Shown here: positions 1-12,632 of the stretch, piece by piece
Position numbering within the stretch: the first letter of the stretch is position 1
How the letters are laid out: every line of letters begins with the position of its first letter
From: Branchinecta lynchi
Lineage: Eukaryota; Arthropoda; Branchiopoda; Anostraca; Branchinectidae
Direction of reading: 5' to 3'
Assembly (NCBI GenBank): GCA_023053575.1
Contig: JAKZAP010000018.1
Span: 11,601,922 to 11,665,921, forward strand
Length of the DNA: 64,000 nt
Notes under the pieces: generated by a model
The model's database searches: none
What the model saw: only the letters and a program-made list of their open reading frames with translations
Told to the model about the DNA's origin: nothing
Position numbers and translations under genes: made by a program

Positions 1-82
1 AGAGTGATGGAAAAACGACCATGAACTACCGCCACCTATCAAAATTCGAGCAGTGGCTGGCACCGACAGGCACTGCTGACAC

Positions 83-173
83 CAAGGCCGTATCCAGGGG
101 GGGGTTAGGGGGTTGAAACCTCTTTTTGTACTTCTTTTACTTCTTTTTTGTACTTTTTTTACCGACTCGCAGG

Positions 174-204
<31 letters not shown>

Positions 205-222
205 TTCCTGGATATGAGCCTG
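83..222. mobile_element. hAT-like MITE (CCGTATCCAGG family), copy 1
   Basis: The ends CAAGGCCGTATCCAGG and CCTGGATATGAGCCTG are inverted. The flanks 75-82 and 223-230 are both gctgacac, a perfect 8-bp target duplication. The centre holds a G tract and a long C tract (about 23 C). Confidence 0.85.
174..197. repeat. Poly(C) tract, about 23 C
   Basis: The longest of about two dozen G or C homopolymers in the window; inside MITE copy 1 of the CCGTATCCAGG family. Confidence 0.9.
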
Positions 223-902
223 GCTGACACCCTGTTTTTCACATAAAGTAGAGGGACAGCACTTCGCATTCATGCAGGTCCAAGCGAAAAAGTTTTAGAA
301 ACTATCTCTCAATGAATTTCCAAAAGGATGGATTAATTTAAATTTCTGTCTGCCATGGCTACCACTCCCCAGCTTTTTGGGGGGGAAATCCCCGAACTAA
401 CACCCGTGGCCCCTTTAAATGAAAGATATAGAGGGAGTCGTATTCCAGCTTCTGTTAAATTGTACACTAAGCGATAATCTAGTCATTTTCATTTTTTTTT
501 TTTCATGAGAAAAATGGTAAAGGGACTTAGGTAGGCTAAATTATGCTTATTTTGTTCGACGAAAAGGTCGAATTCGGCGTTAACGTTGTGAAAGATGACC
601 AGCCCTTGGTCTGTACCCACTAGTCCTTGGTCCCTGGCCTACTGTCCCTGCCCTCCTGTAGATAAAGGGGTATGACGTTAGCCGTGTTGAAGAAGAGGTA
701 CAGGAAAGCGCTTGTGAATATCCTACCTTCTACCTCTTACTATGTGACGGTATTGAATATTATAATCTTCTGGAGAAGGGTTCTTATCTTCGCCATTGTC
801 ATCAAATTTACTCTTTCGCTGATCTATTTTGGAACTTGAAGAGCAAGAATTACCAAAAGCCGACTCTACCTCCGACAACTAGTTTGATGGCTTACTCAAC
901 AA
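223..902. other. No feature recognised
   Basis: AT-rich unique-looking sequence between the first MITE and composite copy H. Only short chance frames. Confidence 0.5.
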
Positions 903-1692
903 GAACAAAGGTTTCGACAGGATCTCAAAAACTGAATATCTATTCGACTTCTTGGTCCAGACAAATAGGGTATTGTAGATCTCCGGTTTCGCCAGGTCCC
1001 TTTAGCATGTTACTACTCATCCGTAATGAACCACTTGAAAATGTATACCGTTTTAGAATTATTTGACAAACTATGAACGGAACAACTAATCAGATGAGAA
1101 AACCAAGTTCAGTTCTTGGTTCAGCATGCATGTTTACGTTATGTCCGATATCTAATCGACTTTAGAAAAGTCTTCTGCTTTGACGAATTTCCTCGTTTTA
1201 GCTATATTCCGGGCGAACTACGCGGAGAGCAAAAGGGCTGGTGACACTGGGATGCGAACCAAGAACCTTTCGATCCGAATTTCCGGCTTTTGGCAAATAT
1301 TGGCAGAATTAATTGTCTGACGAGAAAATGGTGTTCAGATATGGATCGATCGAGCGTTACTACCCCCGTTACGAACCTCGAATCGAACCGAGAATGAACT
1401 TTTGTGTTTACCAAATTTCTGGCTTTACCGGATTCCGGTGAAACTTCTTGTCTGGCGAGACAGTTAGTTTCAGATCGATTCACCACGTCTCCTCACCATA
1501 TTTCGACTATCTCATTGGGTTTTAAAACTTCCTGGCAGATTTCCGGTTTCGGCCGGATTCCGGACAAACTGAATCCTCATAACCAAGTTGAAAAAAATAT
1601 CGCCGTGCTAGCGTGCGGACAGACAGACAGACGGACGGACGGACAAACTTTCCGAAGTCATACGTATTCCGTCACTAACGTTTTGGGACCAG
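903..1692 (-). mobile_element. GGGATCCC composite element, diverged copy H
   Basis: gaacaaaggtttcgacagga at the left; agacagacagacggacgga and actaacgttttgggac at the right. Few recognisable units between them. Confidence 0.55.
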
Positions 1693-2433
1693 AACCTCTG
1701 TCTCCCATCTCTGTCATCCGATCATGCGGAGTCGAATAGCCGTCCGATGCAGACGATTGGTTGCATGGATGCGCTACAGAGAGGGTCACCGCTCCTCCTG
1801 CACTAATTCGTCTGATAGGCACAAAGTAGAAGAGGCAAGAGACGGGCAGCGACTCAAAGCTCAGCAAATACCTCTAGCTCATCTCAATTTTGTCAGCGCA
1901 TCCATAGTTGCTTCATGGGACCAAAGACGGGAGTTCTGCTGGCTTATTCGTTCTTGGTTGCAGTGATCACCTGCCCAGCCTTCCGACCTCGTGACTCACT
2001 CCCCGTGGTCACCCGGTAGGATTCATTCCAAGTTCTCCCGGTCCTTCCCTCACAGAGACTGAATATTAACGGCTCCTGATTTATTCCCCTGGAACCACTA
2101 CTGCCGGAATCTAATCTCGTCCGTATTTCGAACAAGTATTGCCGAAATCGATCCCATCTCCACTGACTTGCTTAACGGCTTGACTAAAAAAGCAAACGCC
2201 CGCTATTTTTCTTGGTAGTTTTTTACTTAAATGGTATTGGAATAGATCGACGTCGGTAACGGCTTGTTGTGGGTCACTCCCATCACCAGTTCAAGAAGAA
2301 ACGAAGCTAAAAAACGATAAGTTGTTTATTAACTTCCTTCCTTATAGAAACTTGTCAGTCTGATTTCATATACAGCCCTTTCGTTTATCTAGACTGAAAT
2401 ACCGCAGATATGACAAACTTTTACAACAACTGA
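1693..2433. other. No confident feature
   Basis: Overlapping short frames on both strands, none recognised; may be decayed repeat. Confidence 0.4.
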
Positions 2434-2580
2434 AAACAAGACCAAAGATTTTGAAGGGATCCCGAAGAGAAATATGCATCGGACTTCTTCGCCCAGATTA
2501 TCGGGTCTTCTAGGTTTTGAGTCTTCACTAGATCCTTTAAGCATGTTCTTTATCCCTCGATCAGATTCCTTAGCTAATTC
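2434..2580 (-). repeat. GGGATCCC composite element, end fragment
   Basis: aaacaagaccaaagattttg then gaagggatcccgaagag: only the tggtcttgtt end of the family is present. Confidence 0.45.
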
Positions 2581-2794
2581 TTTTCTGTCTTAATTTATGG
2601 TCTAACCTAGATTGCAATGGCTCGGAGGATATTCTAACCAAACATGTTCTTTATCTATATAGCCAATACACCACCATATAAGTTATCAAAACGCGATCGA
2701 ACCATTCAGTTAAAAGGTAATCTTACAAAATAGTATTCTTATCTTTATCCCAAAACAGCAGCTGGACAAAGGCATTTATGAAGCTTGTAAACTT

Positions 2795-3185
2795 ACCATT
2801 TGCGACCGGTTCCGCGGAATCTGGAAGACCTAGATTATTCCAGCGATATTTCGGCCCTTCTTGGCAAGGTTCCTCTACAGGCCGTATCTAGAAGAACGAA
2901 CCTGCGTGTTTCTTCCTCTTGGCAGGTCCCTTCTACTCTGCCGGTACGCCGACAGAATCTTTACTTCGTTTCATTTCAGACCCCGAAACCCTCACAAGAT
3001 ATCCCGTAGGCCATAACGAATTAGCCAGCATTTTTCTAATTCCTATATGTTTGTTCTAGACAGGAAAACTTCTCGGATATTCTTCACAGCATGCGCCTGA
3101 AGAGGGCTTGCCAAGGAGGGCCAAAATATCGCCGAAGAGTTTCCTAGCTGACTTTTCGGCTCTGAGTAATTATATGTATGATTTC
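2795..3185. repeat. Foldback family copy (two arms)
   Basis: The left arm gcgatatttcggcccttctt at about 2848 and the right arm cctgaagagggcttgccaag at about 3090 are inverted versions of one motif, separated by ~240 bp. Confidence 0.6.
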
Positions 3186-3209
3186 CAGTTAACGTGGACC
3201 GAAGGAGTA

Positions 3210-3677
3210 TTAAAGTTTAACCGAAGATGGCCGAGATAGGACAATTTAGTAACCAATCACTTATTCCCTTAAAGAGGCTTGAAGACTGGATGGAAATGCG
3301 TTTCTTCGATACTCCGCTATTGACGAATAGTGAATTTTCAAATAGTGGAATTTCCCTTTTGGATTTGTGGTACCTCTATGCGCTTGTAGCCAACCTGTGT
3401 TGTACGCTTGACGAAAATGATTTACGAAAAATAACTGTTCACGCAGTGGTTTGCTTTCCGCAAGCTGATTATTGGCCACTAAAAAGCCGCGTTTGTACTG
3501 AGATTCTTATTTTCCGCGTCATAGTGAAATTTGAGTTGTTGAGACGGCCGTACATATTCTGAACGTCACTACTAGAGCAGACAGTGGAAAATACAAAAAT
3601 TCCTAAGCAGGATCTAAATAGTTCAGTGTATCCAATTAGATGATACAAAAATTTGTTGGCTTCCAGTTAAACTTTAA
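3210..3677 (-). mobile_element. TTAA-ended MITE, copy 1
   Basis: ttaaagtttaaccgaag at the left and ccagttaaactttaa at the right are inverted. The interior contains the reverse of cgcggcttttcagtg and gtaccacaa motifs found in the other copies. Confidence 0.7.
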
Positions 3678-6079
3678 TAATCGCGTAAGCCTTTCTGGGT
3701 TTTTTTATTTTAGAATCTCAACTTTTTTACGTGCAGTAATATTATTACATGAATTCTTAATATACGACTTTCTTCGATATCTTTATATCGAATACGGTAC
3801 GGTACCTTTAATTATTCGATCTGTAGGAACTGCAGCTGTTCTATTTTCGCCGGACAAAAACAAGGGATACCTTTTCCACTGGAAACCTCCATCCCTTCAA
3901 CCCCTAATGTTCAAACTCCCTTCATCTACGCAACGCACTTCAGCCAAGAGCAACAGACGGTTCTTCGCCAGCCTTCAGCACAATTTCTCCATTAAAAGCT
4001 TTTGCTCCACCAAATTTCCAATAATGGGAAATCCGTTCCCGGGAGGGGGAACTGCCCAAATTTAACTTGGAAATTGGAGGATCTGGAACAAGTGCACTAT
4101 ATTCACATAACACATGTTCCAGTGGGCGTCTTGGCGAGTGCGTCATCAAAGCCAAAATCTCGCAAAAAGAGACAGAACAGAGGCCCGATCAGACAAGTGA
4201 GATAATAGACAATACAACGTATCTGAGCTATCAAGGATTATTACGGACCTGAGAGGGAGTTTTAGTTCAAAATAAAATAGCTATAGGCTACATGTTGATA
4301 ATTTTAGAAGCAAAAATAGCATAAAACGTAAATCTTGTAGGTCATTCTAAAATTGTCGCTAGCCTTTGAGGAGTCCCAGCTACGTCAAGTCAAGATTTAC
4401 TTTACACACATGGACCCGTCAACCGTGATGCCAGTTACTCAACTAAAAGAACGCATTGTCTTTAACTTAAAATAATGAAAAAGTTTTTAAAATTAGCTCT
4501 ATGAGTCAAGGGGAGTGTGTGGCTCTGCGTCCGACCTGGGACGCCTTTATATGGTCATATACATTCCATGTTTCTGGACTGTATCCTCTTCTTTAAAAAG
4601 TAATTTAATGCTCTCCACAAAACTTATTATCATTGCTGCAAGTTTCTACCCCCCCCCCCCTTAGCACAGGAACATAAATATTGTTTGCCAGTTCGCTGTC
4701 ATTACTTAAGACATTTCTTGTTACTGCTACTGGTAAGTATTGGGATATGCCTTACGCCGACACTACGATACCGATATCACCCTCTTATATCCCTGTTTGC
4801 GCTTTAGCGTGTGGTGTTCTATATTATGGTACTTTTGTATTTTGTGCTACCTTTTGCTTTATTTTCCGTTCTGTTGTAATCCCTTGCTTTCCCGTTTGGA
4901 ATTGTAGGTTAAGAATATACCATTATAACTTTTGACCGAAAATTCCAGATGGGATTTCCAGCACTCCAGTGGGTCAACCACATCTAAGAGCCTAGCCTAT
5001 TTACACAAACGTAAGTAAGAATGTATAAAGTCCGCGAGAGATCGCCCTAAGATCCACTGGCTACCACAATGCATCATTTACCTATCCAAACCCACAGGAT
5101 CAATCTACGGCTGTATCAAAAGGATACACTCAGACATCCATTCTAACCCTGATATACCCATAGGGGTAAATTACCCCCTGAAGGTACCATCCACATTCCA
5201 AAGGTGCTAATTTGAGACCTTTGTAAATGGACAGAGTTGGCCTATTGATCATATACCTGCTCTAATGTGTAAAGGGTTAAATCATAGACCAACAATCATA
5301 AATGAATGTATTGACTGAATCTGAAAGGCTTTTAAAGGAAGAGCCAGATACAGATCAGACGTGTTTGGTTGAATCAAGGTTTGACTCTTAGACAGGGCCG
5401 AGGGGATCCATGTATGTCACATGTGATGTGAACCTGGTGGATGTGGGCTGCAGTGTTGAGGGGGCTGATTGCTATTTTGTCTCAGAACAACTATATAAGG
5501 ACTTGTGAGAATTCAAATGACATTGCATATTTTGTGATTAGTTGAAAGGAGTATTGAGAGCAAAACAATGGCAATCACAGACTATCGTCATGGACACATA
5601 AACCGACAGAAAAAACAAAACAGGACAACCTTGCCCTAAGTAAATTGTCAAAATCTTGGACGGTAAAATTACTGAATGCATGATACCGAGACAATTTTAA
5701 AGACTGGTAAAAAATGTTGATCAAACCATAATAGCCTACTAGGCACATGGGTAGAGAAACCAACACATAACATGAACCAGGACAAATTTACCGGCCAAAT
5801 CAATTATACACATCTTCAAGGCCAAAACTAGATAATGGTAGCCTAGATTTTTTTTTTCCAATAAGGAAGCTACCAGCCTATAAGCTAGCCTACCCAGAGC
5901 ACTTGCTGAAACACTCGGGCATCAAGCCCGGATTTATTAACAATTGGTGATATTATTAATGTTACCAAAATTATATAACATGTTATAAATACATGTTATG
6001 TTGCATTATACCGTTGTTGCCTTTGGGAATAATCAGAACCTACCTCAGGCACAGCAGAAGGAGAAAAAACAGAACATAC
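3678..6079 (-). other. Presumed glypican intron 1
   Basis: Low-repeat, AT-rich sequence with a C10 tract near 4651. No exon-like segment was found on the minus strand. Confidence 0.4.
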
Positions 6080-6215
6080 CTGACACTGGTTCTTTTGGGA
6101 TATCCTTTTCTGCTATTCCTTTGGAAGCATACGCATAGCGAACACTTGAACATCCAAGTTCTGTCCCTACACATTGTTGAGTCAAACAGCAAACAACAAT
6201 AAATAGCAAAAACAT
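6080..6215 (-). CDS. Glypican (GPC4/6, dally-like type), first coding exon
   Basis: Forty-five codons plus one nucleotide from ATG at 6215 to a donor (exon G, then gtatg at 6079-6075). Residues 1-17 are a signal peptide: Met, a hydrophobic FLLFIVVCCL core and a small-residue cleavage region near CVGTE. The following LGCSSVRYAYASKGI and the IPKEPVSG end match the start of mature glypicans, where the first conserved Cys is followed by V-R-x-x-Y-x-x-K-G and a short linker before the ICPQG/CC segment. Glypicans are GPI-anchored heparan-sulfate proteoglycans at the cell surface that modulate Wnt, Hedgehog and BMP ligands. I looked on the minus strand at 1-6079 for the next exon (ICPQG...CC) and did not find it, so the rest should lie beyond the left edge. 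The frame stays open upstream to 6299, but the signal peptide favours the start at 6215. The gene is divergent from the phosphatase gene at 9049. Confidence 0.75.
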
Positions 6216-6504
6216 CGCTAATTCTTTCGAACTGATATTTCTGCTCCTGAGATTCAAATACGATTCAACAGTTTTCACTGGCCGATTTTTGCAACACATT
6301 TCTCACTTCAACAGAATTTAAAGCAGCAGACCAAACAATTTCTGAAAGAAAAAAACTCTCTTAGGCTTTTATCACGATTGGTAGTAGGCTAGGCTACATA
6401 GAAGCAGGGAGTGGCCTGGAGGTCATTGAGCCTAATAGATAAGACAAAACTGGTGGTAAAAATCAATACAGTGATACTTCACTTTCAAATTCATTAGACT
6501 ATGG

Positions 6505-6698
6505 TAGAGGTATGCTTATTTGAACGTTTGTTGACTATGAACTTTGCCATTTTCATGCACTTACTGTGACTAAAGTTAGCCAAAGTAATTAGGGTCCTTT
6601 GAAAACACTTGAATAGGTATTACGGGTCTTGATTCTACCATTTAGCCCAAAACCGCACTGTCCACATTGAAGTAACTATTCAAATAAGCATACTTCTA
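6505..6698 (+). mobile_element. AGAGGTATG MITE, copy 1
   Basis: tagaggtatgcttatttgaa at one end and ttcaaataagcatacttcta at the other form a ~20-bp inverted repeat; the interior has gcactgtccacattgaagt. It lies just upstream of the glypican start. Confidence 0.8.
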
Positions 6699-7959
6699 AT
6701 GTACAATAATATTTAAAACTGATGACATTCTGCCTCTGGCAAAAGTTTAGCTTCCCAGTATCTGTCCCATGTTTTCTGTCCATGTTTTCATAAGTAGGCT
6801 AAACATCGGGCAAAATCAAAATATCTTATTTTATCATTTACATCAAATGAAACCTGACAAAATTTAGCTTTTAACAGATATAAATTTCTTAATTAATCAT
6901 TCCCCTCCTATTCCCATTGCACTGTTTTTTGTTGGATGTGAAGGGCAGAACCAAGGTACGCTGATCCACATTTAAAGAAGGTCTCAAAGAACCATAGGCC
7001 TACCTCTAATGTACTTGACTTTCCTGAGCCAGACACAGTGGTGCATCTCCTTGTGTGGCGCAAAACACACTCAGTACCAGCTCAGTACAGACTAGGGCTA
7101 CAGGACGGATGTCTGACCTCATTTTTTACACAACCTCAAATATTAACAAAATCCATGCTGTCCTTAAGGGCTTACAGTCAAGAGGCAAATCTGATTTTTT
7201 TTATAGCCATTTGCCTAAAAAATGTTCAAATCAAATGCCTTTTCTTTGTTTTCAGCTGCTTTGAAAAGGGATTTTCGGGTTATCTACTTTGGTGGCTCTA
7301 CCTGTTTCAACACTCTGAAAATTACGGCAAGGAATACGAGGTATTGTTTGAAAATAAAAATATGTTTAACTAGAAATATTGATGCAAAATTTATTTCTCT
7401 AGTATGTAAACCGTTCTATTAGCTTCAATCCAGTCTATCACAAACCCCTGATTTTGGGAAAGCCGATGCAAGCCAACACCAAATGCTGGAAACCTGAACC
7501 CAATAAAATATTGATGATTTGAGGGAAGCTCAGAAATCAACCAATCAGAACCTGTCTATAGTGGGGTCGGTCAGGGTTAGTGTACCAACAGCTATCCAGC
7601 GTTTAGCAAAGGGTATCCAAAAATCAGTAATTTTCTTAAGGACAGACTTCTCTGGAAATTTGAAATCTTGTTTGAGGTTGGATACCTCTCCTGCACAGTA
7701 GCCTACTAGGAGTACTGTAGGACAGGAGTAGGAGGCCAAATCAGAGTTGACTGACTCATCCTACCAATAATATTCAAAACCCTCTCCTAGGATGCTTACT
7801 TTGTAAACACAGCTTAGCATACCCAAATTCTCCAACATAAAACGATATCCCAGATCTACAAATCCATCTGTTCTTGTCACTTAAACAAAATCACTTCACA
7901 AAACTAGACAACAAATTCAGTATCATCAGCTTCGGCCAGCTGAGAGAACCAGACTAGCA

Positions 7960-8260
7960 AACATCAACGCGCGATCGCCGCACAGTCCGGAAACTCTGCT
8001 GCCGAACACAGCAGAACTACCAAAATCCGAAATAGTCGGAGAGACAGATTTTTCGTGCTGACGATGTGCTCAGCGACGAGCGAGAAGCGTCCCGACCACA
8101 GTCACCAGAAACGTTGTTGATTGGTTCGAATTGGCTTAAACGGGATTTGAATCAAATTTGAAGGGAAGGGCAAGGTTTGTGGTGACGTTTCTTGTTCTTC
8201 CGAGGTTCACCGGTGCGTTCTAGCGGATCCGCGAAGAAAGGTACTGCTCCTAGTCTTTAT
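7960..8260. promoter_or_regulatory. CpG-richer stretch between divergent glypican and PUDP genes, possible promoter or 5' UTR
   Basis: The spacer is otherwise AT-rich, but here CG dinucleotides are frequent (for example cgcgcgatcgccg near 7970 and repeated cgacgag further on). It lies 1.7 kb from the glypican ATG and 0.8 kb from the PUDP ATG. It is the only gene-proximal segment between them without an obvious repeat. No TATA box is evident. Promoter function is inferred from position and composition only. Confidence 0.3.
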
Positions 8261-8282
8261 GGTGGCCAACGTCATTGAAAAC

Positions 8283-8694
8283 AGTGTTGCCACATGTCGC
8301 ATGACTCGCATGATATGTAGTGTGAATTGTCACTCTATTTTGTTTTTGTCACTCATGTCCTATTGTAGCGGTAGAGAGAATTAAGGGTATACGTGGGTAT
8401 TAAAGGGTAACGGGAATGCGGTGTATGACGGTTCTTTACCTTCGGTGGTAGAGCTACATACAACACAGGTTGATTTATAAAATGGACATAAAAATCACTC
8501 TATTTTAGAAATGACCAAATGTGTCATTTTTGCAGCAGGGATTCCGACCAAAAAGTAAAATTAAGATGTGTCATTTTTACAGTTTCGATTCTGACCACAA
8601 GTGGACATATCGTGAAAATAAATTTCACTCCTAATTCACTCACTGTCTTGGGCCAAAAGTCACTCTCTAAATATTTTTGATGGTGCAGACTGCA
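8283..8694. mobile_element. Related hAT-like element, inverted and decayed
   Basis: The left end cagtgttgccacatgtcgc and right part ttcactcctaattcactcac match the element at 11885-12632 in reverse orientation, about 410 bp. No clear target duplication remains. It occupies the region 350-770 bp upstream of the PUDP ATG. Confidence 0.7.
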
Positions 8695-9048
8695 GAGTAT
8701 CGTATCGTACTATGCCGTTTCCGCAAATGTAGCTTTTCCGAGACGGCTAAACAGACAAACTTTTAGGAGGTAGGTAGGTAGAGTATTTAGAGGTAGAATT
8801 GACGTAATGCATCATAATATTACACCATTCGAAAAGACAAGATCAAACTATAGAATAATATAAGTCATGATGATAACAAGTGTAACAACAGAAAGTCAGA
8901 GGGGTTCCCCCTCTGGTTTCGAATTTGCGCACCATCTAGCCCACAAAGTTGGTTTCCCACTGCAAAGTAAAGGTCTCCTCCACGCTCTCTAGCGTAAAAG
9001 TGATAAAACCTTTTAGTGATAAGTATCTCGTGAAAATAAAAGACAAGG

Positions 9049-9109
9049 ATGGAGTCAAACTTTCCGTCTGTGACGCACGTACTGTTCGACATGGATGGTT
9101 TGCTGCTTG
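9049..9109 (+). CDS. PUDP: PUDP exon 1: start codon and HAD motif I
   Basis: ATG at 9049 begins a peptide starting MESNFPSVTHVLFDMDG and ending LLL, the usual N-terminus of this family. D14 is the predicted phosphate-accepting nucleophile and D16 the general acid/base; the hydrophobic strand VLF precedes them. The exon ends at G 9109, followed by gtatgt, leaving phase 1, so the next exon completes an Asp codon (LLL-D). The start is chosen because it gives the family-typical short leader; the context around the ATG (aaggATGG) is acceptable. A hAT-like repeat ends about 350 nt upstream at 8694. Confidence 0.93.
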
Positions 9110-10270
9110 GTATGTAACCGAATTCCTATAAACTACTCGGAGTTGCGTATCCCACATCCAAGACTAATTGGAAAAAGGCATTCTCTTCGCAGAGTGAAAA
9201 GAAATGCAGCTGTCATCTAGCAGGCACGAAAACCTAAAAGTCGAGATACCAGGCCCCGAATAAATGACGGGCAGATGGCGTCGTGAAAGCGCTCCAAGAT
9301 TCGATGTATACGCTTGTCAGACCGGACTCTCTTCTACGGATATTTTGGCTCGACTCTCTTTCTAGTCTCTAAGGCCGAGGTCCTACCCTACTCCGGAATT
9401 GACTCCGGCTAGTGTTCTGATACATTTTCCAAGAACAAACTAATAAGTTTACAGAGAAGTTGTGTGCCCGTTTTCTAACTCTGAAAGTTCTCGCAGGAAG
9501 GAAATAACGTGACAAAGGAGATGTCGCTCGGTCCCGTTTTTTTCTGTGAATTTTTCTGTTGAGGTCTAAAACTTTCGAGGAATAATGGGAGGGTCTGTAC
9601 CAGGCACACACCGAAGGTTGCTCACTTCCTGGGTTCTAAAGGTGAGTCTTCACCTTCCGGAATCTGGGTTCACAGATTTTTCGAGATTTTTTTTTTTATT
9701 TCTTCAGCGATACTTACCAATTCCGGAGATCCTGGAAGTTCAAAAGCCCTTTTTTTCCGGATTATTTTGATATACGTTTGGACCGGTTCATATTCCAGAT
9801 GCAGTTTACAGAAGACGTCAAAGAATAATCTGGAAGCCCAGATTCCGGAAGTTCCGGGAGGCGAAGACTTGACTTAGCGCTCTGTCAAATCCTACGGGCA
9901 GTCTTTTCACAGTTAAGCCCCGCCTTTCGCGTCGTTCGTAGTTGGTGCAGTCAGTGGTAAGGACTGGACAAGCAATCAGAGACGCTGTTTGTTGGCGATT
10001 TGAGTCAAGATTGCACGTCATTGGTAGTGTGCTTTTATAGTGGAAAAACATTGCGAGAGTTAGCGCATGGGGGCTGATCTGTTTTGTCTTCTTTCGGAAA
10101 ATCGGAACTGGAATGCAGCAAATGTATAGTACACCCGTGCAGTAAATCGGAACAATGAGCTCTTAAGGAATCTTTAAACATTAAAACAATACCTACCTTC
10201 CCAGTTTGGTATACTCTAAATTTGCGTTTTATTGGATGTTTTCGGTGGATTTTCAGTCTTGTTTTCTTAC

Positions 10271-10341
10271 TTCGTCTAAAAGTTTTGCTTCGTATTGGGT
10301 TCGTACGTTTGTATTTGTCCATTCCAGATACTGATATTTTA
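10271..10341 (-). CDS. Weak candidate exon, unknown gene, inside PUDP intron 1
   Basis: The acceptor tttgttttattatgacag and donor GAA|gtaaga frame 71 nt that stay open in one frame (KYQYLEWTNTNVRTQYEAK, then LLDE). Splice signals are good, but no family is recognised and the neighbouring frame is also open in places. It could be chance. Confidence 0.15.
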
Positions 10342-10705
10342 CTGTCATAATAAAACAAAGTACGTCAAACTCGGAGCAAAATAACACTAAGAAGTAGCGC
10401 CAAGACTTGACAAGATTGACATACACAACTAGCAGCGATACTAGCACCACCAGCGATAGAGAACGTCCCTACTGAATCTCATTCAGCGTTCGCCAGCGCT
10501 GACTCCGATAACTTCACATTCTGAACATAGCAAAGAATTTTGCTATGAAGAATTTTGCTGTACAGTCTCCATTTTTTTCTGGTGTGTGCATACCGCACCT
10601 TTGTTTTACTAGAAATTTCTGAACCCGCAAGTTTGTCTCGCTTAAATGCCGCAAACGTTGTGGGTGGCTCTACGAATATGGCCCGTTTGTAAAGCATGGA
10701 AAGCA

Positions 10706-11119
10706 TAGAGGCGTATTCTCGCCGTTCCCCGAGGACTTTACTTGAGGAGTCCCCGCGTTTTTGTTTGTCCCCGGGGCTCACTCCCCGTATTCTCGCGAGT
10801 CCACACGGACGGGGAATGCTCCGATTATCCTAACCATCGTCAAAAAGGACTCCCTTTCAAATTCAGAGGGGAATCAATTTTTGCTGGTGTTGGTGCAATG
10901 TAAAATTAATTAAAAACAGTCAGAATGAAGAAAACCAAAAATAAAGTGGATCCAGACTAATTTTGACAACTGCATATTTTCTTTTTCGAACAAAATCCAT
11001 TTTGGAAGCATTCCCTGTGTTCTCGTTGTTCATACGCGGAGTCCTCGTGGAGTGACTCCTTCTCGCCGTTCCTTTCGATTCCCAGAGGAGTCGTCGGGGA
11101 AAGACGAGAATATGCCTTT
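10706..11119. mobile_element. MITE with ~30-bp imperfect inverted ends
   Basis: gaggcgtattctcgccgttc at the left is mirrored by gggaaagacgagaatatgcc at the right; further cggggact/agtcc motifs are inverted inside. It ends 120 bp before PUDP exon 2a. Confidence 0.55.
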
Positions 11120-11240
11120 GGTCTACTCTGGTCAAACTATAGTGAAACTCACCCGTAAAACGCAACTTAATAGGTTGATCGGTGGTCGGAGGGGTTGGCA
11201 ATGAACGCCACTCTCGCAGCTATATAATCTGTCATTTCAG

Positions 11241-11459
11241 ACTCCGAAAAGCTGTATACAATCGTAATCGAACGGATCGCTATCAAGTATGGCCGGACTT
11301 ACACATGGGAAATGAAATCAGCACTTATGGGCCGATCCGGTCGAGATGCAGCTATGGCCCTTGTAGAAACAATAGGGTTACCTATAAGTCCAGAGGAGTA
11401 CATTACGGAAAGCCTGGATATTTTTTCTGAGGTTTTTCCATTGTGCGAATTAATGCCAG
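11241..11459 (+). CDS. PUDP: PUDP exon 2a: cap domain, version A
   Basis: The acceptor gtcatttcag precedes 11241 and the donor is G 11459 followed by gtcaga. The exon is 219 nt with phase 1 on both sides. It encodes D-SEKLYTIV, then YGRTYTWE, KSALMGRSG, GLPISPEEY, and ends LCELMPG. This is the helical C1 cap inserted between HAD motifs I and II, which closes over the active site and largely decides the substrate. Version A is closer to the general family pattern (D-[ST]-E-x-[LI]-Y, Y-x-W-x-x-K, MG[KR]). Its duplicate is 5.2 kb downstream. No exon 3 copy was seen between the two. Confidence 0.92.
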
Positions 11460-11884
11460 GTCAGAGACTGTAGACTTAGCCTAGTGCGGGAATCCTTGGC
11501 GTGGCTTTTGCTGCGCCGTAGTCTTATCGGAATTCACACAGAGGGCGTAAAAAAATCGCCAGGCAAAAATACGCCTCGCAACGTCTAGGTCAAATCGCAG
11601 GGTGTGTCAGACGGAGAATACGCCCGAATTTATTTCAGAAATATGAACAGACAAATTTAGAGAGGTGTATGGAGCCTAGAGGATTAGCTTGCTCTGCTAC
11701 AGTACAGCCCAAATCCATACAGCCTGTGTAGAGCTGGCATCTGGGCACAGCCAAGATTGAAGGGCAAGAGCTTCCTGCTGACTATACTACTGTGCTGTCC
11801 TACATGTATCTACTGTACCTTCTTCTCCGGTTCCTTGGATAATTTCTTTCCTGGCATTTTCCCTGTCCGTGTACTCCTTGATAG

Positions 11885-12632
11885 CAGGGTTGCCACATCA
11901 GAAAAATTTAGAGAGTGAATTTTGGCTGAAACAGAGAGTGAATTGGGAGTGAAATTTATTTTCATGAAAAAACGTGAAATCGTCATTTTGGTCGGAATCG
12001 CTGATGCAAAAATGTATTTCGGCGGAATCTCAATCGGTTTGGAATCTTCTAAGTATGGTGAGTTAAAAATAAATCCAATTTTTCTGTTCAGATCTCGACA
12101 TATTTGTAAATGCTGTATCATATGAAGAATAGACTATCCAGTACCATACGACTAGAATGACTCACATTACAAGATGGGTTTGGTAGGCCAAAGCGTGTCT
12201 AAACGAAAACTAGGTGTGCGAAATACTTTATTCCGACGTGCTTCCAGTTCACGTAAATAGTATGTAACACGAAATCACCTCACGTTACAGGAAAAAATAG
12301 CAATTTGGGTGCATTTGATCAATGCAAAACGTGTAATTACGCTACAATCTTTTAGAGACTCTTGCCCATGGGATGGCACTTTTCTTCTCTCCCACTGAAA
12401 CTAAAATCTGACTATTTGTGTAGTAGAGACATAGTAAAAGGCCTTACAAATACTTGCATTGAGTTGAATTCCGCGTTAATTTTTTTGTATTTTCTGGAAT
12501 TGTCACACTATTGTACGACAAATATGGACATTTTCATAGATAGAGTGAATTTTATGTCCTACATAGGACAAGAGTGACAAATTAAAAAATAGCGTGACAA
12601 TTCACACTATCGTGCGACATGTCGCAACCCTG
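11885..12632. mobile_element. hAT-like non-autonomous element, 748 bp, intact ends
   Basis: The ends CAGGGTTGCCACAT and ATGTCGCAACCCTG are imperfect inverted repeats. The flanks 11877-11884 and 12633-12640 are both cttgatag, a perfect 8-bp target duplication. The interior is AT-rich with repeated 'gagagtgaattt' motifs and no transposase. It lies between PUDP exons 2a and 2b. Confidence 0.9.

Noticed and set aside
3640..4065. 141-residue plus frame
   Set aside because: Begins in a TTAA MITE; residue composition is not protein-like and no splice context or family is visible.
10035..10358. 107-residue basic minus frame resembling a ribosomal protein
   Set aside because: Short basic run only; no match to a specific ribosomal protein and the frame continues past a better splice donor in another frame.
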